A stretch of 64,000 nucleotides of DNA, taken from positions 4,216,001 through 4,280,000 of the forward strand of contig NZ_AP027043.1 in assembly GCF_027924665.1 (NCBI RefSeq). The letters are read 5' to 3'. Below the pieces are notes generated by a model. It was not told the DNA's origin. It saw nothing but the letters and a program-made list of their open reading frames with translations, and searched no databases. The stretch comes from Flavobacterium sp. GSB-24. Lineage in GTDB: Bacteria; Bacteroidota; Bacteroidia; Flavobacteriales; Flavobacteriaceae. A program made the position numbers and the translations under genes. Shown here piece after piece: positions 17,874-27,360 of the stretch. Each line of letters begins with the position of its first letter. The first letter of the stretch is position 1.

Positions 17874-17913
17874 AAAAAAAAAATGCAGGATAAAGAACAA
17901 TATTTATCCTGCA
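17874..17913 (-). terminator. Rho-independent terminator after the 128-residue orphan gene
   Basis: An 11-bp perfect stem (TGCAGGATAAA at 17884-17894, TTTATCCTGCA at 17903-17913) with an 8-nt loop is followed by ten T on the minus strand. It ends the adhesin-orphan transcription unit. Confidence 0.85.
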
Positions 17914-17985
17914 TAAAATGCACAACTTTAAATCAAGTCATAATCAAAATGTGTGCACTAAAAAAATATAAAAAAAATAAACTAA

Positions 17986-18372
17986 TTACATTAAAAAATA
18001 CATGGCTTTAAAATAATCATCTGCCTTTGTCTGTAATAATTTTGATCCCGAGAAGGAAATTCTTTCGTTTTTAAAATCCAGTTTGCTTTTAAAAAAAGTT
18101 TGCAGTTCTTTGAAAATTTCCCGACTCGTTTTGGATTCATCAAACAAAACCACGTTATTTACTAAAAATGCCAAACTTGGATAAAACTGTTTATTAAATA
18201 AACAAACTAATACATTTGTTGTTTTATTTTCTTGAAGAAATCCTAGTAATTCTTCTCGCGTATGTACAACGTAAACAATTCGATCATACTGCTTTGCTTC
18301 TTCCTCTTCATTATTTCCAAAAAAAGATTTTTCTGAAAACTCAAACTCATCTTTAAATTTTCTTTTAAACAT
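17986..18372 (-). CDS. Orphan 128-residue protein downstream of the repeat protein
   Basis: Not recognised. The 128-residue product has no signal peptide. The first 28 residues are charged (FKRKFKDEFEFSEK, then an acidic NNEEEEA run), then a compact alpha/beta-looking part alternates hydrophobic strands (RIVYVVHT, NVLVCLFN, NVVLFDES) with helices (EELLGFLQ, REIFKELQTFFKSKL), which recalls a receiver-like or thioredoxin-like fold without its catalytic residues. It starts 22 nt after the stop of the large repeat protein on the same strand and shares its terminator, so the two are probably co-transcribed. A cytoplasmic role is inferred from the lack of a signal. Confidence 0.65.
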   Translation of the reverse strand: MFKRKFKDEFEFSEKSFFGNNEEEEAKQYDRIVYVVHTREELLGFLQENKTTNVLVCLFNKQFYPSLAFLVNNVVLFDESKTSREIFKELQTFFKSKLDFKNERISFSGSKLLQTKADDYFKAMYFLM

Positions 18373-18394
18373 TTTTAGAAAAACACCTTTATTA

Positions 18395-21300
18395 TCAAGT
18401 GGTTGTTCCTGTTATAGTTCCTGCGCAGGCATCTACTGCTGTTGGTACTGCAGGTGTTGCACTACATTGTCCTGTTACGTCTGCTAAAACTGGTACAACA
18501 GGCGCAATCGTATCATCAATAATAACATTTTGTGTTGCTGTTGAAGTATTTCCTGAACTATCTGTAAAGTTCCAAGTAACTACAGTTGTTCCCTGTGTTG
18601 TTATTGGAAAAATGGTAGAAGTTGTACCAGTTATTACTCCACTATCACAATTATCTGTAGTAGTTGGTGTCACGGGTGTTGCCGAACATTCTGCTGTTAC
18701 ATCTGCTAATACTGGCACGACTGGTGCTGTAGTATCTGTTATAATAACATTTTGATTTGCAAATGATATATTCCCATTTCCATCATCAAATGTCCACAAA
18801 ACAATAGTTGTACCTTTTGCTGTTATCGGAAATGAAGTTGTTGTTACTCCTGTAATTGCACCTGTACATGCATCTGTAGCTATAGGTACTGTTGGTGTTG
18901 CTTCACACTGACCTATAACATCTGCTAAAATTGGCATAACTGGTCCTAAAGTATCATCTATTATTACATTTTGAGTGGCTGTTTGAGTATAACCATTTCC
19001 ATAATCAAAAGTCCAGGTAACCACAGTTGTTCCTTGAGTTGTAATCGGAAATAAAGTTGTTGTTACTGCAGTAATTGTTCCTGCACAAGGATCTGTAATT
19101 GTTGGGGCAATTGGTGTTGCCTCACATTGTCCTGTAACATCTGCTAAAGCTGATGGAACTACTGTTGCATTTATTGTGATACTTGCAGTTGTTGTTCCTG
19201 AACAGGTTGGATTACTAAAATTGTAAGTAACCGTATGAGTTCCAACTGTAGAAAGTGCTAAATCTATCGTTCCAGTAGCTGGATCAATAATTAAACCAGT
19301 ATCTCCACTATAAGTGCCGCCTGCTTCACCTGTTTGAGTTACAACGGCTGTACCTCTATTGCAATATGGAGTACTTGAATAAGCAATTGTTGCAGTTGGT
19401 AATTCATTTATTTCTATTTGTGCAATGTCTGTACTAGAACAGCTGCCATCTGTAAAACTATAAGTAACTGTATGACTTCCTAAAGTCGAAGCAGCTAAAT
19501 CTATTGTACCTGTCGCAGTATCAATAATTAACCCTGTATCTCCACTGTAAGTTCCTCCTGTTATACCTGTTTGGGTTACAGTTGCTGTACCAGTTTGACA
19601 ATATGGTGTACTAGGATACGATATACCTGCAACAGGCAATGGATTAATAGTAACTGTTACAGGCTTTATATTACTACAAGTAGCGTTAGTACCTTTTATA
19701 TAATAAGTACCGCTAACATCAATAATTGTAGGATCAACTATAGGATCAGTACCTTCTGCATCTGTAAAATAAGTGTATGTTAAACCTGCTTCACTACCTG
19801 CAGTTATTGCAGGTGCCGTAATATTTACTGTATTAGGAAAACAGACAGCTGCTGGATTCGTAATAACAACATTCGGAAGCGCAGTAATGGCTACTGTTAA
19901 ATTTGAAACCGTAGTACTGCTGCATGGTGGCCCAAAAGTTACAGAGCAAGTAAAATTATTATTTCCAACTGATAATGCTGAGTAATTTACCAAAGGACTT
20001 TTAAGTGTTTCATTTGCAGGAGTAATTCCGGGACCTGTCCATAAATAGGAAATTGCCCCTACTGTGTCTACATCTAACTGCAATGTTCCTGTACTTAAAT
20101 TACAAAATGTCGCTGGAGTGGACTGGCCATCAGCAGTTGCTGTTGGAGCAGCCGCCACACCTATTTGTGCAGATTGTGTTATAACATTCCCACAGCCATC
20201 TTTAATTCTAAAAAAATAAGTATCGTCAGTTAATCCGCTAAAGGTATTAGCGCTTTGATATGCACCAAAGTTAGTTCCCCCATCTGTACTAAGGGCGTAT
20301 TCTAAAACATTTCCTGGTGCAGGTGAGTTTGATGTTGCTGCAATAGTTAAAGTTCCATTAGTTGCACCACTGCTGCAAACATATCCGCCGGTATTGGTTT
20401 TATCTACAGTAATAACATTATTAGAATCATAAGTCAAAGTTTGAGTAAGAACATTAACGGTTCCTCCTTTTATTCGTAAACCAAAAACATAAGTACCATA
20501 ACTTAATCCGTTAAAAGGAAGTGACGCAGTATTACTTGCTAAATCTCTAACTTGGCCCACACTTGACGGACCAGAAACAATAATAACCTGATAAGCGCTT
20601 ACACTATCAAAATTTCCATTCATTACGTAATTAAATCCTCCACAAACTGGAGTAATTGTATTTCCATTTAAAGTAGCATTATAACCTGAAACTGTTGCAT
20701 TAATGGTTCTTGTACCACAAGGAATAGTCATGTCTAAAGTATAATGACCAGATGGCCAATAGTCTAAAGGATCTGAGGCATTTACTCTTGGTAATGTAGC
20801 ACTTCCTGATGTTGGATTTAAAGGTGTGCTGCTTGTATATCCGACAGGAACTAAAGGATTATCTGAAGATGTAACCGTATAATTTATTATGTCTCCCGCC
20901 TGAACAGGAGATACCGTTAGAATTAATCTTCCGTAACCTAACGCGTTTAAATTTTGCTGAACCCCTGTTAAAACCTGATTAATTGTAAATGTAGAAGCCG
21001 CGGGAATAGATATATTTTGAGATACAGGAAGTGTATCGAAACTTCTTGTTGTACTGCCCTGTGCATCTACATACGTTACATGATAGGTTGCACCAGCTGT
21101 AAAGCCTGTAATAAGTTGTGCAGTACTATTAATTGTTGTTGTTACAACATCTGCAGGATTCGCGATATTTGTAAATGTAACATTCAAAGGAAAACAGCTT
21201 AACCTATTAGGCACTGCTCTAATCAATCCTGCACCCGCACAATTCGTTGGTCCCATGGTACCTCCACTATTGTATTGGGTTACATTAAATTCTTTGCTAT

Positions 21301-22255
21301 TACCACAGTTATCACTTAATACTACTTTCATAGATCCACTTGCAATTTCAGCCAATACACCAGCTTTTGTCGCAATTAATGGCAGTCTAACAGTATTAAG
21401 TAAAGGAGAATAACCAGCCCCGCCAACATCACTATATCCATCTGCATTAGTATCCTGACCGTACAATTGTCCTTGATATAGTATCTTCCAGCTAAATCTT
21501 GCCGCATCGCTTGGCGAAATAGTAGTGCTATTAGCTGTATATTGAAATAATAATTCGTTAATAACATTTAGAGGTGTAGAACAGTTATTTGTAGTATTAA
21601 AACTAGGGTAAGCTAAACTTCCTAATTTAAAATCATTTACCGTTACAGTCGGATTAGAAATAGATGTTGCCCCGGTAATGGTCTGGCCGCAATCATCGGT
21701 TACGCTTACTAAATAGTTACCTACCCCTAACGGATTAAAAGTAAAAGTAGTTGCACTAATTGGTCCACTATTTTGTAAAATTACAGCTGGAGCAGTTTGG
21801 TTAGCAATAGTGTAGGTATAAGGTGCTTTTCCAGCTGTTACCGCCGAAGTCAGCGAAGTTGTTCCTCCCACGCAATCTGCCACCTTTGTTGGCGTGGCAA
21901 CATTCATAGCAGTATAGCCATCGGTAACTGTAATGTTAGCGCTGGAGAATACAGTTCCACCGGCGGTTGCCCGAGCACTTACAACGTAAACTCCCGAACT
22001 TAATCCTGTAAAAACATTATTGTTTGTAAATTGCGTAGGATCTCCAGAAACTGGAGCAACTACAACCCCTGCTTTTAATAATTGGTATTGCGGTGTAGCT
22101 CCCAAACCTGTACTGCTTGCAGTTACAATTCCACTGTTAAAACATCCTGTATTGCTTGCGATACCTGAAACGGTTTGAGCAAAAGCTTCATTTCCCATGA
22201 AACTCATTACGGGTAAAATCATTAACAGTACTAGTAAAGTAATTTTTGACTTCAT
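18395..22255 (-). CDS. Large secreted repeat protein with HYR/Ig-like repeats, C-terminally incomplete
   Basis: A 1286-residue protein with signal peptide MKSKITLLVLLMILPVMSF to about residue 26 (NEAFAQ). It is rich in Thr, Ser, Gly and Asn and made of beta-sandwich-like repeats: two copies of a 70-residue GTYSGDTGLIID...GTIDL unit, then three full 73-74-residue HYR-like repeats (LADVTGQCEATP...FPITTQGTTVVTW...ATQNVIIDDT) and 34 residues of a fourth that stops at GTITGTTT. Proteins of this kind in Flavobacteria are surface adhesins exported by the type IX secretion system and end in a sorting domain; none is present here. The gene is either truncated or a remnant whose 3' end was lost. It precedes the orphan 128-residue gene. 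Confidence 0.8.
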   Translation of the reverse strand: MKSKITLLVLLMILPVMSFMGNEAFAQTVSGIASNTGCFNSGIVTASSTGLGATPQYQLLKAGVVVAPVSGDPTQFTNNNVFTGLSSGVYVVSARATAGGTVFSSANITVTDGYTAMNVATPTKVADCVGGTTSLTSAVTAGKAPYTYTIANQTAPAVILQNSGPISATTFTFNPLGVGNYLVSVTDDCGQTITGATSISNPTVTVNDFKLGSLAYPSFNTTNNCSTPLNVINELLFQYTANSTTISPSDAARFSWKILYQGQLYGQDTNADGYSDVGGAGYSPLLNTVRLPLIATKAGVLAEIASGSMKVVLSDNCGNSKEFNVTQYNSGGTMGPTNCAGAGLIRAVPNRLSCFPLNVTFTNIANPADVVTTTINSTAQLITGFTAGATYHVTYVDAQGSTTRSFDTLPVSQNISIPAASTFTINQVLTGVQQNLNALGYGRLILTVSPVQAGDIINYTVTSSDNPLVPVGYTSSTPLNPTSGSATLPRVNASDPLDYWPSGHYTLDMTIPCGTRTINATVSGYNATLNGNTITPVCGGFNYVMNGNFDSVSAYQVIIVSGPSSVGQVRDLASNTASLPFNGLSYGTYVFGLRIKGGTVNVLTQTLTYDSNNVITVDKTNTGGYVCSSGATNGTLTIAATSNSPAPGNVLEYALSTDGGTNFGAYQSANTFSGLTDDTYFFRIKDGCGNVITQSAQIGVAAAPTATADGQSTPATFCNLSTGTLQLDVDTVGAISYLWTGPGITPANETLKSPLVNYSALSVGNNNFTCSVTFGPPCSSTTVSNLTVAITALPNVVITNPAAVCFPNTVNITAPAITAGSEAGLTYTYFTDAEGTDPIVDPTIIDVSGTYYIKGTNATCSNIKPVTVTINPLPVAGISYPSTPYCQTGTATVTQTGITGGTYSGDTGLIIDTATGTIDLAASTLGSHTVTYSFTDGSCSSTDIAQIEINELPTATIAYSSTPYCNRGTAVVTQTGEAGGTYSGDTGLIIDPATGTIDLALSTVGTHTVTYNFSNPTCSGTTTASITINATVVPSALADVTGQCEATPIAPTITDPCAGTITAVTTTLFPITTQGTTVVTWTFDYGNGYTQTATQNVIIDDTLGPVMPILADVIGQCEATPTVPIATDACTGAITGVTTTSFPITAKGTTIVLWTFDDGNGNISFANQNVIITDTTAPVVPVLADVTAECSATPVTPTTTDNCDSGVITGTTSTIFPITTQGTTVVTWNFTDSSGNTSTATQNVIIDDTIAPVVPVLADVTGQCSATPAVPTAVDACAGTITGTTT
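18398..19162 (-). repeat. Tandem HYR-like repeat array inside the large secreted protein
   Basis: Three coding repeats of 222, 219 and 222 nt (18941-19162, 18722-18940, 18500-18721) and a partial fourth of 102 nt (18398-18499). Each encodes the LADVxxxCxATP ... FPIT ... TTVVxW ... NVII pattern. Near-identical DNA between copies makes the array prone to recombination and to assembly error. Confidence 0.8.
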
Positions 22256-22875
22256 AATTGTTCTTATTAATTAAACAGACTTACTTTGAACACGATATCT
22301 TTTTTGGTAAGAAAAAAAGATATGCTGTTATTAAAACAACTGGTTTATAGTTAAATCTTATATTTTATTGATTTACACCTTCTTACGAAAGCGGGCGCAA
22401 AAGTCTTGCTTGTTCAATTTTCTTATTACCCTTAAAAGTTTAAAAAGTTATAGAATAGGGTATTTATATTTTAGAGCAAAGATTCTCTTAGATAATATAA
22501 ATGAACAGAACAGCAACTCAACAATAATTAAAAGACTTAATTACAATTAGTTAAACAATAATTTTAAAAATTATTTCTATTAAAAAAAGATACTGGCGTA
22601 ATAAAAAAAAATATAGCTCTAAAGTGTGGCTTGTAGTAATGGCTATACGATACTCGAATGAATTATCCTACTAAAGATTTAATAATTCAACTATCAACTG
22701 TAAATAACCAAAATTGTATAGTTTTTTACTTTTAAAACACAAAAGTACTTAATTTCAGCACATTAATAAAATTTTAACACTAAAAAAGATAAAAAAATGT
22801 CCATTAAAAAGTGAATCTGTACTCTTATTTTAAATTTGAACTAAAGAATTTAAAGAAATTCAAGAAAAATAATCT
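22256..22875. other. Intergenic stretch between the repeat protein and the pectin operon
   Basis: About 620 nt of AT-rich sequence upstream of the repeat-protein gene. No conserved small ORF, no palindromic element and no convincing -33/-7 pair was found. It probably contains the promoter of the repeat-protein gene. Confidence 0.45.
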
Positions 22876-22906
22876 ACAAAAAAAGAGAGAACTAAATGTT
22901 CTCTCT
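22876..22906 (-). terminator. Rho-independent terminator at the end of the pectin utilisation operon
   Basis: AGAGAGAAC (22884-22892) pairs with GTTCTCTCT (22898-22906) around a 5-nt loop and is followed by a T-tract on the minus strand, 30 nt after the acetylesterase stop codon. Confidence 0.85.
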
Positions 22907-22935
22907 CACCAATTTTTAAGTTCTTACTATATGAA

Positions 22936-23679
22936 CTATTTAATTCTCTTTTGAAGTTTATCTATTGAAGAATCTTGTAAGAGTTTAATTTTATCTATCA
23001 CAATCTGCGCTATTACAGTAGCACCTTTTAAAGAAAGATGTGTATCATCTGCCTTATCCTTATCGTAATAAGGGTTCTCACCTGCTTTATAATGTAAATG
23101 AAGTTCTTTCGATCTTTCAGGCCCATAAGACTGTTCTAGCAATTCTGTATAATACTCCAAATCAATAAATGGTACTTTATATTCCTGCGCCACTAATCTT
23201 GTTTCTAATGGATAGTCTCCATGAGTTGGAACCAATACACCTTTATCATTAAAATTACGTCTGGCAATTGAAGTTAATAAAATTGGTATAGCTCCCTTTT
23301 CTCTGCTTTCCTGCACAAATCGAATTAGATTATAACGGTAACTTGTATGAGGATTTGTGTAACGGAGAGAATCTTCTATTTTTTCGTCATTATGTCCAAA
23401 TTCTATTAAAACGTAATCTCCCTTTTTCAATTTTTTATAAATAGAATCCCAGCGTTTTTCATTGATAAAACTTTTAGTACTTCTGCCGTTTACAGCCTTA
23501 TTTATAACAACTATATTATCATTGAAAAATTGCTGTAATACCTGCGCCCATCCATGTTCTGGATTACGTTCAGGATCTTTTTTATTAGCCATTGTAGAAT
23601 CTCCAATACAATAAACTGCTGTTTTTTGAGCAAAACAAAATGTGGTTATTAAAAACGTTAATAGTATATATTTTTTCAT
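22936..23679 (-). CDS. Rhamnogalacturonan acetylesterase (CE12-like SGNH hydrolase)
   Basis: A 247-residue secreted SGNH/GDSL hydrolase with signal peptide MKKYILLTFLITTFCFAQ. The four blocks are visible: GDSTMA (26-31, nucleophile Ser28), KAVNGRSTKSF (block II/III Asn64), GHND (95-98) and DDTHLS (211-216, catalytic Asp and His214). This pattern with GDST is typical of rhamnogalacturonan acetylesterases (CE12; YesT/RhgT). It removes acetyl groups from galacturonate in rhamnogalacturonan I so that hydrolases can act. It is the last gene of the pectin locus. Confidence 0.88.
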   Translation of the reverse strand: MKKYILLTFLITTFCFAQKTAVYCIGDSTMANKKDPERNPEHGWAQVLQQFFNDNIVVINKAVNGRSTKSFINEKRWDSIYKKLKKGDYVLIEFGHNDEKIEDSLRYTNPHTSYRYNLIRFVQESREKGAIPILLTSIARRNFNDKGVLVPTHGDYPLETRLVAQEYKVPFIDLEYYTELLEQSYGPERSKELHLHYKAGENPYYDKDKADDTHLSLKGATVIAQIVIDKIKLLQDSSIDKLQKRIK

Positions 23680-23851
23680 TTTATTTTTGTTAATGTTAAT
23701 TGTTTTGGAGTTGTCAGTCTGAGTGTAGTCGAAGACCTTCTTAATCTTAAAAGTACTTTCACTTTTACCGACAGACCAGATTTTTTCGGATACTCTTCAC
23801 GTACGTGCACTGCTGTGCGTCTCTACAGAAAACCTTTGTCACTCTGAACCT

Positions 23852-23883
23852 TTGAACCTTTGAACCTTTGAACCTTCCAAAAA
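23852..23883. repeat. Short tandem repeat, 8-bp unit CTTTGAAC
   Basis: Four consecutive units (the first with one substitution) lie in the 207-nt gap between the acetylesterase and GH28 genes. Confidence 0.8.
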
Positions 23884-23886
23884 AAA

Positions 23887-25242
23887 CTAATTTTTTGAAA
23901 CCGCCGAAGGCACACCAGCTCTTTGCCCAATAAAAACATCTGTCATTAGAACATTTTCTGCATTCTCGTTTGACAACGCATTTTTTGCCGATTTGATTTC
24001 AATATTTTTTAAAGATATGTTCCTAATTTTTTTATCTGGAAAACCCTGAATTACAATTCCCGACTCTGCAGCTTTGTTACAGGTAATATCAGAAAAATGT
24101 ACATTGGATATATCTGATTGAAAGCCTTTACCTTCTCCGTGATAATTGGCTGTAATGTAAAGACAGTCTTCTACTTCATCGAGTTTTATATTTCTCACAA
24201 AAACATCTTTAATATAACCTCCCCTGTCTGCATTGGTTTTCAGATAAATTCCTCTTTTAAGATAACCTGCTGTTTTACAATTTTCAACAAAAACATTGCG
24301 AACACCAGCCGACATTTCGCTGCCAACAACTACACCATGCAGTCCTTTGAAATTACAATTTCTAATTACAATATTTTCACTTGGTGTTGCTGCATTGGCC
24401 CTTCCTTCATGATCTCGTCCCGCTTTTATGGCAACATTATCATCACCATTATCAAAGTTCACATTTTCAATTAAAACATCTTTTGCATATTCTGGATCGA
24501 TTCCGTCATTATTATGATTCAATGATTTATAACTGATTCCTCTAATCGTAATGCTTTCTGATTTTAAAAGATGCAGACACCAAAATGGTGAGTTTTCAAT
24601 GCTAATATTCTCGACTAAAATATTCTTGCAATTCAAAAACTGAATCATTTGCGGTCTTAAAAAATAACCTTCACCAAATTTTCTTTCTGAAATTGGAGTA
24701 CTATTATGATTCATTTCACGGCTGCGGTTTTTGCCTTCGCCTTCTTTTGCTTTAAACGTTTTCCATATTTTACCGCCTTCACCATCAATTGTCCCTTCTC
24801 CTGTAAGCGAAATATTGATACAACCATTCGCATATAGTAAAGGACTGTAATTGTAGAGCATTGTTCCTTCCCAGCTTGTTAAAACCATTGGCAGATAGTC
24901 CTTTGGATTATCACTGAATTTAATTTTTGCGCCTTTCTCAATTTTTAAATTTACATTGCTGACAAAATGAATTGGGCCGTTGATCTTATAAATTCCTTTA
25001 GGAACAATAATTGTCCCACCGTTATTTTTTTTACACAAAGCCATGGCTTTATCAAAAACTTTTTTGTTATCCGTAATTGAATCGCCTTTTGCACCAAGTT
25101 TCAATACATTTATCTGATAAGAAGGAATAACGGGCAGCTGAATTCTTTTCACTATAGAATCTACTCTTTCTGAAGGGAAATCACTGTTTTGGGAAAAAGA
25201 AACCCAGGTAAAAAATAGGAGAAATAAGTATTTAGAATTCAT
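23887..25242 (-). CDS. GH28 polygalacturonase, canonical
   Basis: A 451-residue secreted beta-helix enzyme with signal peptide MNSKYLFLLFFTWVSFSQ. All four GH28 catalytic motifs are present: NNDGIDPE (244-251), GDDNVAIKAGRD (266-277), LHGVVVGSE (301-309) and RGIYLKTN (330-337). The DxE and GRD variants are typical of bacterial exo-polygalacturonases. It hydrolyses alpha-1,4-galacturonan to galacturonate in the periplasm or at the cell surface. It lies 111 nt downstream of the PL10-CE8 gene on the same strand. Confidence 0.9.
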   Translation of the reverse strand: MNSKYLFLLFFTWVSFSQNSDFPSERVDSIVKRIQLPVIPSYQINVLKLGAKGDSITDNKKVFDKAMALCKKNNGGTIIVPKGIYKINGPIHFVSNVNLKIEKGAKIKFSDNPKDYLPMVLTSWEGTMLYNYSPLLYANGCINISLTGEGTIDGEGGKIWKTFKAKEGEGKNRSREMNHNSTPISERKFGEGYFLRPQMIQFLNCKNILVENISIENSPFWCLHLLKSESITIRGISYKSLNHNNDGIDPEYAKDVLIENVNFDNGDDNVAIKAGRDHEGRANAATPSENIVIRNCNFKGLHGVVVGSEMSAGVRNVFVENCKTAGYLKRGIYLKTNADRGGYIKDVFVRNIKLDEVEDCLYITANYHGEGKGFQSDISNVHFSDITCNKAAESGIVIQGFPDKKIRNISLKNIEIKSAKNALSNENAENVLMTDVFIGQRAGVPSAVSKN

Positions 25243-25277
25243 TTTTTTATAGTTTTTAATAGCTGTTTTTCAGTTTT

Positions 25278-25342
25278 CAGTTTTCAGTCGCAGACGCCGT
25301 TTTTAGTCACAGTTTTCAAACTGAGACCGAGACTGAAAACTG
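25278..25342. repeat. Inverted repeat upstream of the GH28 gene
   Basis: CAGTTTTCAGTC (25278-25289) and its exact complement GACTGAAAACTG (25331-25342) flank a 41-nt spacer in the gap between the PL10-CE8 and GH28 genes; a second CAGTTTTCAG lies immediately before the left arm. Confidence 0.6.
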
Positions 25343-25353
25343 GGACTAAAACT

Positions 25354-27354
25354 CTACCTCAAATACCAATTCAAGATCTTGTCTTTTAGAATATTTTCTA
25401 TTGAATACTGATCTGCTTCTTTTTTAGAAAGTTGATGCGACCATTTCACTCTTTTCGACGGTTGAAAACCTTCACCTTTACAATTGTATTCTGCATAAAA
25501 GGCCTTTTTTTCTGCTTCTGGTTTTGCCCAATTTTCCCATCCTTCTGCTTTAATTTGTTTACCCATTTCACAATTAATAAAAACCGTTTTGGCATAAATA
25601 CGCCATGGTCTTCCCAGGTAAACATCTTTCGCCTCAGGATTTGCCGTTAGTTTGCAATTTTTGAAAACGAAACCAAAATCAGTTCCTTCTGGAGTTGAAG
25701 CAGCAGTTATGTATGAACTTTTAATACTGTGTATAATACAATTTTCAAATAAAGCTGTGGCACCTCCAAAAATAAAATCGGTTGTTCCTTCTATATAACA
25801 ATCTTTAAAATACTGCTTTGCGTCTTTTCCTGATAAATACAAAGTGTCTTGATTTCCTAAAAGGTTACAATTTGAAATTTTAACTCGATTTGCCACAACA
25901 GACAATGCAATAGCCTGACCACGTTCTCCTGAAGTATTTTTAATCGTTAAATTGGATGCCGAAAAATCGTCTCCTTCAACTAAAACTGTATACGTATAAA
26001 AGGTGCTGTTTCGACCTAAACTAATTTTAGAAAAGTTATCATCAAAAGTAATGATTGTATTTTCTTTGCTTTCGCCTTTTAAAATTACATTCGTGTTCCA
26101 TTCTGGTATACGGACTTTTTCGTTGTAAGTTCCATTTTTTACATAAATAGTAACTTTTTCATAAGGGAACGCTGGACACGCATATACTGCATCCTGAATT
26201 TTTGTAAAATCTCCAGAACCATCTTGTGCAACAGTAATTAGGGTGACATTTTTCTTTTCTGAAGCCGAAACTTTTGTCCCGTTTTTTACTGCCCAATCTG
26301 GAAATCTTTTTAAAACTTCTTTTGGCGCATCAGAATACCATGAATAACCGTTTCGTCTTTCTGCTCCAATATGATCAATCGACTTCTTTTTTATTCCGTC
26401 ACGATCACAAAAGAAAGGTTCATTGGTTTCCAAATCCATAAATCTTGCCCAAATAGGCCCAGCATTTACAGCAGGAATCATCTTTTTATCTACTACTTTC
26501 CCTGCATCGTTTACAACTCTTTTTTCTTCTAAATTGGTAATTTTAGTTTTTTCAAACCAAGCAACAGCACTTTTTACAGCAGTCACAACTTCTGCTGACG
26601 GCTTTTCTAAAGACATTAAAAGCAATACAATTTTTGCCGATTCATAACCGCTTAAAGAAGCCAATTCAAAAGCTCTTGCATTTGCTGGGGCTAAAGTAAT
26701 TTCGTCATGCTGAGCGCACCATGCTGTTAAAACTCCATTTTGTTTGTATTGTGTTTTTAAGATACAGTCGATTCCTTTATCAAATGCTTTTTTGCATTTT
26801 TCAACAACTTCTTTTGAAGGTTTAATACTGTAATAATTGGTTTCATCAGCCACCGATTTTATTACATTTAGAATATTAACCATCGAATCATCATTGTAGG
26901 TAATATGCGTATAATATCCTTTTTTTAAGGGATAAAATTGAGGCCAGCCTCCATTTTCATATTGGGCTTCTAGCAAATAATTTAATCCTTTTAAGAAAGA
27001 CTCCTTATAACGTTCGTCTTTTACCTGAGCATACATTTTTGACATAAAAAGCATTTCCTGGCAAGTTGCTCCATTGTCTGTAGTGGTTTCTACGGCTGTT
27101 TTTTTTAATGCAAGTAAATCTTTCTTTTGCTTCTCTGTGAGTTCCTGCTGCATCTGAATGTTTTTTGGCCAGCCACCAATATCTCTTTGGTACAGTAGAA
27201 CGTTTTCTGCTATTCTTTTGGCATCCGCCGAAGCAAACCAAGCTGCATCACTCTTACGAATAATTTCAGACCAGTTTTTATAAGTATTCTGAGAATTTAC
27301 AGCAACACTGCAAAGACATAAAAAAAATAGTATTTGTTTTTTTAACTGCATCAT
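25354..27354 (-). CDS. Pectate lyase (PL10) - pectin methylesterase (CE8) fusion
   Basis: A 666-residue secreted two-enzyme protein with signal peptide to about residue 21 (VAVNSQ). Residues 25-355 are a PL10 pectate lyase: GGWPKN (60-65), NGGWPQFYP (134-142) and NARAFELASLSGYES (225-239), with a candidate catalytic Arg227. Residues 370-666 are a CE8 beta-helix: TVAQDGSGDFTKIQDAV (374-390), GNQDTLY (500-506, Asp503), GTTDFIFGGATALFE (523-537, Asp526) and LGRPW (580-584, Arg582). One module demethylates pectin and the other cleaves the demethylated chain by beta-elimination. The product, unsaturated galacturonate, feeds KduI/KduD. The gene starts 6 nt after the GH43 stop codon. Confidence 0.92.
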   Translation of the reverse strand: MMQLKKQILFFLCLCSVAVNSQNTYKNWSEIIRKSDAAWFASADAKRIAENVLLYQRDIGGWPKNIQMQQELTEKQKKDLLALKKTAVETTTDNGATCQEMLFMSKMYAQVKDERYKESFLKGLNYLLEAQYENGGWPQFYPLKKGYYTHITYNDDSMVNILNVIKSVADETNYYSIKPSKEVVEKCKKAFDKGIDCILKTQYKQNGVLTAWCAQHDEITLAPANARAFELASLSGYESAKIVLLLMSLEKPSAEVVTAVKSAVAWFEKTKITNLEEKRVVNDAGKVVDKKMIPAVNAGPIWARFMDLETNEPFFCDRDGIKKKSIDHIGAERRNGYSWYSDAPKEVLKRFPDWAVKNGTKVSASEKKNVTLITVAQDGSGDFTKIQDAVYACPAFPYEKVTIYVKNGTYNEKVRIPEWNTNVILKGESKENTIITFDDNFSKISLGRNSTFYTYTVLVEGDDFSASNLTIKNTSGERGQAIALSVVANRVKISNCNLLGNQDTLYLSGKDAKQYFKDCYIEGTTDFIFGGATALFENCIIHSIKSSYITAASTPEGTDFGFVFKNCKLTANPEAKDVYLGRPWRIYAKTVFINCEMGKQIKAEGWENWAKPEAEKKAFYAEYNCKGEGFQPSKRVKWSHQLSKKEADQYSIENILKDKILNWYLR

Positions 27355-27360
27355 TTCTTG

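Noticed and set aside
18399..18755. Plus-strand open frame opposite the HYR repeats
   Set aside because: The low-complexity valine/threonine-rich translation mirrors the repeat DNA on the other strand.
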